8,587 nt of DNA, taken from Candidatus Syntropharchaeum sp. Lineage in GTDB: Archaea; Halobacteriota; Syntropharchaeia; Alkanophagales; Methanospirareceae. Positions within the stretch are counted from its first letter, which is position 1; every line of letters begins with the position of its first letter. Positions 6,052 through 8,587 of this stretch are shown here, piece after piece. The stretch spans positions 1-8,587 of the forward strand of contig JADHYP010000059.1 of the NCBI GenBank assembly GCA_016782355.1. The letters run 5' to 3'. The notes below the pieces were generated by a model. That model made no database searches and had not been told where the DNA came from. It saw nothing but the letters and a program-made list of their open reading frames with translations. The position numbers and the translations under genes are program-made.

Positions 6052-6134
6052 GCGGGGGTTACCGAGAGGACAAAGGTGGCAGACTCAAGATCTGCTCCCG
6101 TAGGGGTTCGCAGGTTCGAATCCTGCTCCCCGCA
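6052..6134 (+). tRNA. tRNA-Leu (anticodon CAA)
   Basis: The sequence folds as a complete type II tRNA of 83 bases with no intron. The acceptor GCGGGGG (6052-6058) pairs with TCCCCGC (6127-6133) with one G-T pair; the discriminator is A6134, as expected for leucine. The D stem is ACC/GGT (6061-6063, 6075-6077). The anticodon stem GCAGA/TCTGC (6079-6083, 6091-6095) encloses CTCAAGA, with anticodon CAA at 6086-6088 reading UUG. A long variable arm has CCC-GTA-GGG pairing near 6097-6105. The T stem GCAGG/CCTGC (6110-6114, 6122-6126) has loop TTCGAAT. CCA is not encoded (TCA follows the discriminator), so it must be added after transcription. Seventeen bases separate it from the next gene. Confidence 0.97.
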
Positions 6135-6151
6135 TCAAACTGAAATTGATA

Positions 6152-6733
6152 ATGGAGAATAAGCAAGCCATGTCAATGCTAACGGAAGAAGAAGGAAAAG
6201 AGGGGTTAAAGCTTGCACGCGCGGCAATAGAGAAATATTTGAGAGATAACACGAGGTTAAAAGCGCCTGATGACTTACCTTCGTGCTTCGAGGAAAAAAG
6301 GGGTGTTTTTGTCACGTTGAATAAATACGAAAATCTAAGAGGCTGTATTGGCTATCCGTATCCGGTATTTAAGCTGAAAGATGCGATTATGGATGCCGCG
6401 ATATCCGCGGCGGTTAGCGACCCCAGGTTTCCGTCGGTAACAAAAGCGGAGTTTGAGGATATAACTATCGAGCTCACGATACTCACGATGCCACAAGCGT
6501 TAAAAGAGAAGCCAAAGGACTTGCCGGGGCAAATAGAAGTGGGCAGGCATGGATTAATCGTAAAGAGGGGGATATATCAAGGGCTTTTGCTCCCTCAAGT
6601 GGCTACCGAGAATAACTGGTCGTCTGAGGAGTTTCTATGCCAGACGTGCTGGAAAGCAGGCTTGTCACAGGATGCATGGCTGGAGAAAGATACCGAGGTC
6701 AGCACGTTTGAGGGGCAGATATTTAGGGAGTAA
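6152..6733 (+). CDS. AMMECR1-family protein
   Basis: This protein of about 193 residues has the AMMECR1 fold, named after a human gene and widespread in archaea, whose biochemical role is unsettled. In many archaea and bacteria it belongs to the AMMECR1-Memo-radical SAM association. The hallmark LRGCIGYPYPV is near residues 67-77. The family blocks AISAAVSDPRFPSVT, FEDITIELTILT, GRHGLIVKRG, and the C-terminal LLPQVATENNWSSEEFLCQT with CWKAGLS are all present. Start ATG 6152 is favoured as the first ATG after the tRNA; ATGs at 6170 and 6176 are possible, since family N-termini resemble MLTEEEG. The ferredoxin gene follows after one base, so the two are probably co-transcribed. No Memo or radical-SAM gene is visible. 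Confidence 0.94.
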   Translation: MENKQAMSMLTEEEGKEGLKLARAAIEKYLRDNTRLKAPDDLPSCFEEKRGVFVTLNKYENLRGCIGYPYPVFKLKDAIMDAAISAAVSDPRFPSVTKAEFEDITIELTILTMPQALKEKPKDLPGQIEVGRHGLIVKRGIYQGLLLPQVATENNWSSEEFLCQTCWKAGLSQDAWLEKDTEVSTFEGQIFRE

Positions 6734-6734
6734 G

Positions 6735-6914
6735 ATGATAAAAATAGATAGATACAGGTGTGGATATTGTGGTGCATGCGTTACGGTCTGTCCAACGGAG
6801 GCAATAGGTTTGATAGGGATGTGGATAGAGATAAAGGATGATGAATGCAATAGCTGTAAAGCCTGTGTGAATATCTGCCCGGTGGGTGCGTTGGTGCAGG
6901 AACAGGAGTTGTAA
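6735..6914 (+). CDS. Small 2[4Fe-4S] ferredoxin
   Basis: This 59-residue protein is almost wholly two bacterial-type ferredoxin motifs. Cluster 1 is CGYCGACVTVCP (C9, C12, C15, C19) and cluster 2 is CNSCKACVNICP (C38, C41, C44, C48), each Cx2Cx2Cx3CP, so it should carry two [4Fe-4S] clusters and act as a soluble low-potential electron carrier. The start is ATG 6735 (MIKIDRYRCG), one base after the AMMECR1 stop and behind an AGGGAG ribosome-binding motif at 6725-6730. A longer in-frame opening at 6672 lies within AMMECR1 and adds unrelated sequence. The last two bases of its TAA are also the first two of a repeat motif (6913-6930). Its partner is unknown; adjacency suggests AMMECR1. Confidence 0.93.
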   Translation: MIKIDRYRCGYCGACVTVCPTEAIGLIGMWIEIKDDECNSCKACVNICPVGALVQEQEL

Positions 6915-6934
6915 CCACAAGATTACACAACACT

Positions 6935-6957
6935 TTTTCTTTTTTACAAAAAGAAAA
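6935..6957 (+). terminator. Possible terminator hairpin after the ferredoxin gene
   Basis: TTTTCTTTTT (6935-6944) pairs perfectly with AAAAAGAAAA (6948-6957) across a TAC loop, 20 bases after the ferredoxin stop. The T-run of up to six bases on the transcribed strand could also stop archaeal RNA polymerase without a hairpin. The role is inferred. Confidence 0.4.
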
Positions 6958-6958
6958 C

Positions 6959-7002
6959 TAAGCCCTTACAGGGCTTGCGGGGTCGTGGGGCAGAGCCCCA
7001 CA
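6959..7002 (+). repeat. REP-like 44-bp repeat, copy 3
   Basis: This copy is base-for-base identical to copy 1 at 4821-4864, with both perfect palindromes (6960-6976 and 6985-7001). It has the same orientation as the two copies near rnp1 although it lies about 2 kb away in a different gene context. Identity over 44 bases in neutral spacer DNA implies recent spread, gene conversion or selection on the sequence. Confidence 0.85.
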
Positions 7003-7074
7003 GTGCTAAAAGAAAAACAAATATGTTCTTTTTAGTCAAGGTTTTTACCGAAGGTAAAAAAGTTGTTGGTAACG

Positions 7075-7119
7075 CTTTTCTTTCTAAGAAAAGGTTTCTT
7101 GTGAAATCTCGTGGTTTTT
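7075..7119 (+). repeat. 45-bp direct repeat, left copy flanking the acetyltransferase gene
   Basis: The segment matches 7700-7744 at 43 of 45 bases (differences at 7092 and 7098). It combines a CTTTTCTT/AAGAAAAG hairpin with the inverted terminal motif TTGTGAAATCTCGTGG. Weaker similarity extends another 40 or so bases upstream in both copies. The two copies bracket the minus-strand acetyltransferase gene. Confidence 0.8.
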
Positions 7120-7145
7120 TACATCAGTTGTACAAATAGCAAAAC

Positions 7146-7625
7146 TCAAATCTTCTTCTCATGCACTATTGCATCCTCACCATCCGCATAATATTTTTTT
7201 ACAATATATGACCGTTTATAGCCCTGTTTTTCGTAAAATCTTATTGCACTCGTATCGCTTTTCCTTGCCTCCAGCGTAACTATGTCGAGACCATCTGCGA
7301 GAAATTCCGCACTCACAACTTTTAATAACAACTTCCCCACTCCCTTCATCCTATATTCTTTATCCACGGCAATACCCGATATATGCCCCTGCCCACTTCT
7401 TATGGTGCCACCCACGAAACCAATGACCTTTTCCTCGTCCTCAAACCGCTTCGTGTCCGCAGTATCAGTATAAACAGCGACAAAGAAATATTTCTCGAAA
7501 GAATGGAACAAATCAGCGATATCTGAAGCTGTGTTTATCGTTTTTATGTTCCTCTTCCATACGCTTACAATGTCATGCAAATCCGTCTCTATTGCCTTCC
7601 TTATCTTTAGCCGCAGCTTGCTCAT
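7146..7625 (-). CDS. GNAT-family N-acetyltransferase, RimI/Ard1-like
   Basis: This 159-residue single-domain GNAT protein moves an acetyl group from acetyl-CoA to an amine. The N-terminal strand IRKAIETDLHDIVSVWKRN (8-26) is typical of the family. Motif A is IAVDKEYRMKGVGKLLL (85-101), with the CoA-pyrophosphate loop RxxGVG at 92-97. Motif B contains LEARKSDTSAIRFYEKQGYK (118-137). The tail KKYYADGEDAIVHEKK (143-158) resembles the YYxDGEDAxxM ending of archaeal N-terminal acetyltransferases, which favours an RimI/Ard1-type protein substrate over a small molecule. It is the only minus-strand gene and stands alone between 45-bp direct repeats. ATG at 7623-7625 gives a normal start; no clear promoter or Shine-Dalgarno site was seen. 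Confidence 0.88.
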   Translation of the reverse strand: MSKLRLKIRKAIETDLHDIVSVWKRNIKTINTASDIADLFHSFEKYFFVAVYTDTADTKRFEDEEKVIGFVGGTIRSGQGHISGIAVDKEYRMKGVGKLLLKVVSAEFLADGLDIVTLEARKSDTSAIRFYEKQGYKRSYIVKKYYADGEDAIVHEKKI

Positions 7626-7629
7626 AAAT

Positions 7630-7662
7630 AAACCCTTTTCTTTTAGAAAAAGAAAAGCGTTT
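7630..7662 (-). repeat. Long A/T-rich hairpin at the 5' side of the acetyltransferase gene
   Basis: CTTTTCTTTT (7635-7644) pairs perfectly with AAAAGAAAAG (7648-7657) across an AGA loop. Beyond one mismatch the stem extends by four more pairs to 7630 and 7662. It starts four bases upstream of the acetyltransferase ATG (minus strand), so it would lie in that gene's leader or promoter. The design matches the hairpins at 714-740 and 7696-7722. Confidence 0.6.
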
Positions 7663-7699
7663 ACGGAAAAGAAAAAAAGATGCAGTTCTTTTGATAAAC

Positions 7700-7744
7700 C
7701 TTTTCTTTCTAAGAAACGGTTTGTTGTGAAATCTCGTGGTTTTT
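7700..7744 (+). repeat. 45-bp direct repeat, right copy flanking the acetyltransferase gene
   Basis: This copy matches 7075-7119 at 43 of 45 bases in the same orientation, 625 bases away. Its hairpin (7696-7707/7711-7722, 11 of 12 pairs, loop TCT) is followed by the inverted terminal motif at 7724-7741. Direct repeats on both sides of one gene are what a gene insertion or a recombination-prone cassette would leave. Confidence 0.8.
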
Positions 7745-7849
7745 AGCACCTCAGCGCTCTCCGTGCTCTCGGAGATAAACGAGAATACAATTGTTGCAAA
7801 TAGTGGTAAAAAAAATATGCTGATATTAGCAAAAAAAATGGGGTATCAG

Positions 7850-7864
7850 TAAAGTTTTTATGTA
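7850..7864 (+). promoter_or_regulatory. BRE/TATA-like promoter of the receiver gene
   Basis: TAAAG followed by TTTTTATGTA fits an archaeal purine-rich BRE plus TATA box. The expected transcript start is near 7884-7885, just before the GGTGA ribosome-binding motif at 7886-7890 and ten bases before the ATG at 7895. The consistent spacing of all three signals supports the call. Confidence 0.55.
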
Positions 7865-7894
7865 TCTTTGGGAATTATAATTAGTGGTGATAAT

Positions 7895-8320
7895 ATGGTA
7901 AAGGATTCTCAACCTCAGCCTGCAAGCTCGAAGCCAAAGCGGATACGGATTTTGCACGTGGATGACGAACCAACGGATTTGGAGATAACGAGAATATTCC
8001 TGAGAAGGGACAAGAACGATGATTTTGAAATTGTAGGTGTGCTTTCTGCCGAAGAAGCGTTGAAAAAACTTAAAGAGGAGCGTTTTGACGTCATTGTTTC
8101 TGATTACAAGATGCCGGGGATGAGTGGGTTGGAACTCTTAGAAGAACTGAGGAGTAACGGAAACGCGGTCCCATTTATTCTATTCACCGGAAAAGGAGGA
8201 GAAGGGATAGCAAAAGAGGCTTTTGACAAGGGCGCAGACAGATACGTTACAAAAGACGGCGGTCCAACCAGTCAGTGCAGTGAATTGGCACGAACAATAC
8301 GAGGGTTAGCGAAGGAGTAA
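7895..8320 (+). CDS. Stand-alone response regulator receiver (CheY-like) protein
   Basis: This 141-residue protein is one REC domain after a 15-residue polar leader rich in Q, P, S and K. The phospho-acceptor is Asp70 in VSDYKMPGMSG. The acidic metal-binding pair is Asp23-Asp24 (HVDDEP), the switch Thr is T98 (FTGKG) and the conserved Lys is K120 (VTKDGG). All needed residues are present, so it should accept a phosphate from a histidine kinase. FTGKGGEGIAKEAF and GADRYVTKDGG are typical of receivers linked to PAS-containing kinases in methanogenic archaea. No output domain follows. The start is ATG 7895 with GGTGA four bases upstream; the in-frame TTG at 7868 lacks such support. Only nine more codons follow before repeat DNA, so its kinase is not adjacent. 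Confidence 0.93.
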   Translation: MVKDSQPQPASSKPKRIRILHVDDEPTDLEITRIFLRRDKNDDFEIVGVLSAEEALKKLKEERFDVIVSDYKMPGMSGLELLEELRSNGNAVPFILFTGKGGEGIAKEAFDKGADRYVTKDGGPTSQCSELARTIRGLAKE

Positions 8321-8350
8321 ATGGTGGAAGAAGAGCAGTATAATAAATAG
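8321..8350 (+). other. Nine-codon open frame directly after the receiver gene
   Basis: An ATG follows the receiver TAA with no gap and encodes MVEEEQYNK before a TAG. The position and acidic start would suit the first codons of a downstream two-component gene, but the frame ends at once and repeat-like DNA follows. It may be the stub of a lost gene, a leader peptide or chance. I cannot assign it. Confidence 0.15.
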
Positions 8351-8463
8351 GGCATTTGTATAGCGCAGTAAAAATCCCAATAAATACTAAATCCCAAAAA
8401 TTTGGTAGTATTGGAATTTCGGATTTTCGATCTGGACATTAAAAAACATGTACTTGTTTAGCT
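8351..8463. repeat. A/T-rich segment with AATCCCAA-type repeat
   Basis: No gene is visible here. The stretch from about 8372 to 8440 contains AAATCCCAATAAATACTAAA, ATCCCAAAAATTTGG and TTGGAATTTCGGATTTTCGA. Its two halves are partly inverse to each other (CCAATA...TACTA against TAGTATTGG). It resembles, from memory, the AATCCCAA/TTTGGAATTTCG intergenic repeats scattered in many environmental genomes. Its role is unknown. Confidence 0.4.
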
Positions 8464-8587
8464 AACCACAAGATTACACAGATTTTCACGAGAGAATAAT
8501 AATAGTAACCAGGTTTTAGTGCTTTATTGGTTACTTTATCCTTTATTAATCCAAATTTCTTGTGTTAATCTTGTGAAATCTCGTGGT
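8464..8587 (+). mobile_element. MITE-like segment reaching the window end
   Basis: The left end is AACCACAAGATTACACA at 8464-8480; the right end is its imperfect inverse at 8571-8587 (read on the minus strand, ACCACGAGATTTCACAA). Both ends contain about three degenerate 10-bp units of the CACRAGATTW type. The interior has a perfect 8-bp inverted repeat, AGTAACCA (8504-8511) with TGGTTACT (8528-8535). There is no open reading frame. The same ends bound the 6913-7116 segment, so this is probably a second member of that family. The right boundary may lie beyond the window. Confidence 0.45.

Larger units (their letters stand above)
6913..7116 (+). mobile_element. MITE-like composite repeat, no coding capacity
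   Basis: The 204-base segment between the ferredoxin stop and the acetyltransferase is bounded by imperfect terminal inverted repeats: AACCACAAGATTACACAA at 6913-6930 and the inverse of AACCACGAGATTTCACAA at 7099-7116 (16 of 18 match). Inside are a 10-bp perfect hairpin (6935-6944/6948-6957), an intact REP-like copy (6959-7002), an 8-bp hairpin TTTTTACC-GAA-GGTAAAAA (7042-7060) and CTTTTCTT-TCT-AAGAAAAG (7075-7093). No open reading frame or target-site duplication was recognised. Mobility is inferred from structure only. Confidence 0.5.
7626..7894. other. Intergenic repeat region between acetyltransferase and receiver genes
   Basis: Two divergent genes share this 269-base spacer. From left to right it holds the 7630-7662 hairpin, a purine-rich stretch (7664-7684), the 45-bp direct repeat (7700-7744), a short G+C-richer piece with CTCCG/CGGAG pairing (7760-7775) that reads on the minus strand like the widespread CACGGAGAGCACGGAG-type intergenic repeat, a pseudo-palindrome GCTGATATTAGC (7819-7830), and the receiver promoter. 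No coding sequence is supported. Confidence 0.6.

Noticed and set aside
6672..6734. Extended ferredoxin start at 6672
   Set aside because: It lies within the AMMECR1 coding region and adds 21 unrelated residues. ATG 6735 has a good ribosome-binding motif and gives the usual short ferredoxin N-terminus.
4821..7002. The three identical repeats as a CRISPR array
   Set aside because: Only three copies, spaced 75 and about 1975 bases apart, one inside a gene, with two palindromes each and no uniform spacers.
7531..7746. A 71-codon plus-strand open frame over the acetyltransferase 5' end and the hairpin spacer
   Set aside because: It overlaps the well-supported minus-strand GNAT gene and runs through repeat sequence. 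The translation is rich in F, S and K with no recognisable domain, as expected for antisense reading of A/T-rich hairpins.
7819..7830. GCTGATATTAGC as an operator for the receiver gene
   Set aside because: It is a 12-base pseudo-palindrome with one non-matching pair, about 36 bases upstream of the TATA-like box. There is only one copy and no known regulator, so it was noted in the spacer entry but not called as a site.

Overview
The window is archaeal chromosomal DNA, almost certainly from a euryarchaeon. Bases 1-6007 carry the archaeal S10/spc ribosomal protein cluster in its usual order: uL3 (5' end outside the window), uL4, uL23, uL2, uS19, uL22, uS3, uL29, the SUI1-type initiation factor aIF1, the RNase P protein Rpp29, uS17 and uL14. 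The gene order, the archaeal/eukaryal protein versions, the type II tRNA-Leu without an encoded CCA, and the TATA-like promoters all agree. The A+T-rich intergenic hairpins, REP-like repeats and the methanogen-style receiver protein suggest the Methanomicrobia or the ANME-1/Syntrophoarchaea side of the Euryarchaeota. That finer placement is an impression, not something the sequence proves.

Layout. The cluster has tight junctions: TGATG at uL4/uL23, and ATGA at uS3/uL29, uL29/aIF1 and uS17/uL14. It is interrupted in three places. The uL3-uL4 spacer (713-791) holds a hairpin and a TATA-like box. The aIF1-Rpp29 spacer (4775-4922) holds a REP-like repeat. The Rpp29-uS17 spacer (5235-5294) holds another TATA-like box. 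After uL14 the canonical order (uL24, eS4, uL5 and so on) stops. It is replaced by a tRNA-Leu(CAA) gene, an AMMECR1-family gene and a 59-residue 2[4Fe-4S] ferredoxin. From 6913 the window becomes accessory in character: a dense cluster of inverted repeats, a lone minus-strand GNAT acetyltransferase bracketed by 45-bp direct repeats, a stand-alone CheY-like receiver protein, and more repeat DNA to the window end.

Function. Positions 1-6007 encode translation and RNA-processing components made together: large- and small-subunit proteins, a start-codon selection factor and a tRNA-maturation subunit. The tRNA-Leu gene continues that theme. AMMECR1 plus ferredoxin looks like a two-gene unit with a redox or radical-SAM-linked role. 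The GNAT protein resembles archaeal RimI/Ard1 N-terminal acetyltransferases. The receiver protein has all its phosphorylation residues but no output domain and no kinase in view.

The most notable observation is a 44-bp REP-like element present three times (4821-4864, 4940-4983, 6959-7002). The middle copy lies inside the 5' end of the RNase P protein gene and is read in frame, adding about 14 residues before the conserved Rpp29 core. Its only difference from the other two copies is a synonymous Pro-codon change. A second repeat family, built on a roughly 10-bp unit (CACRAGATTW), forms inverted termini around MITE-like segments at 6913-7116 and 8464-8587. No CRISPR array, transposase gene or defence system was seen.
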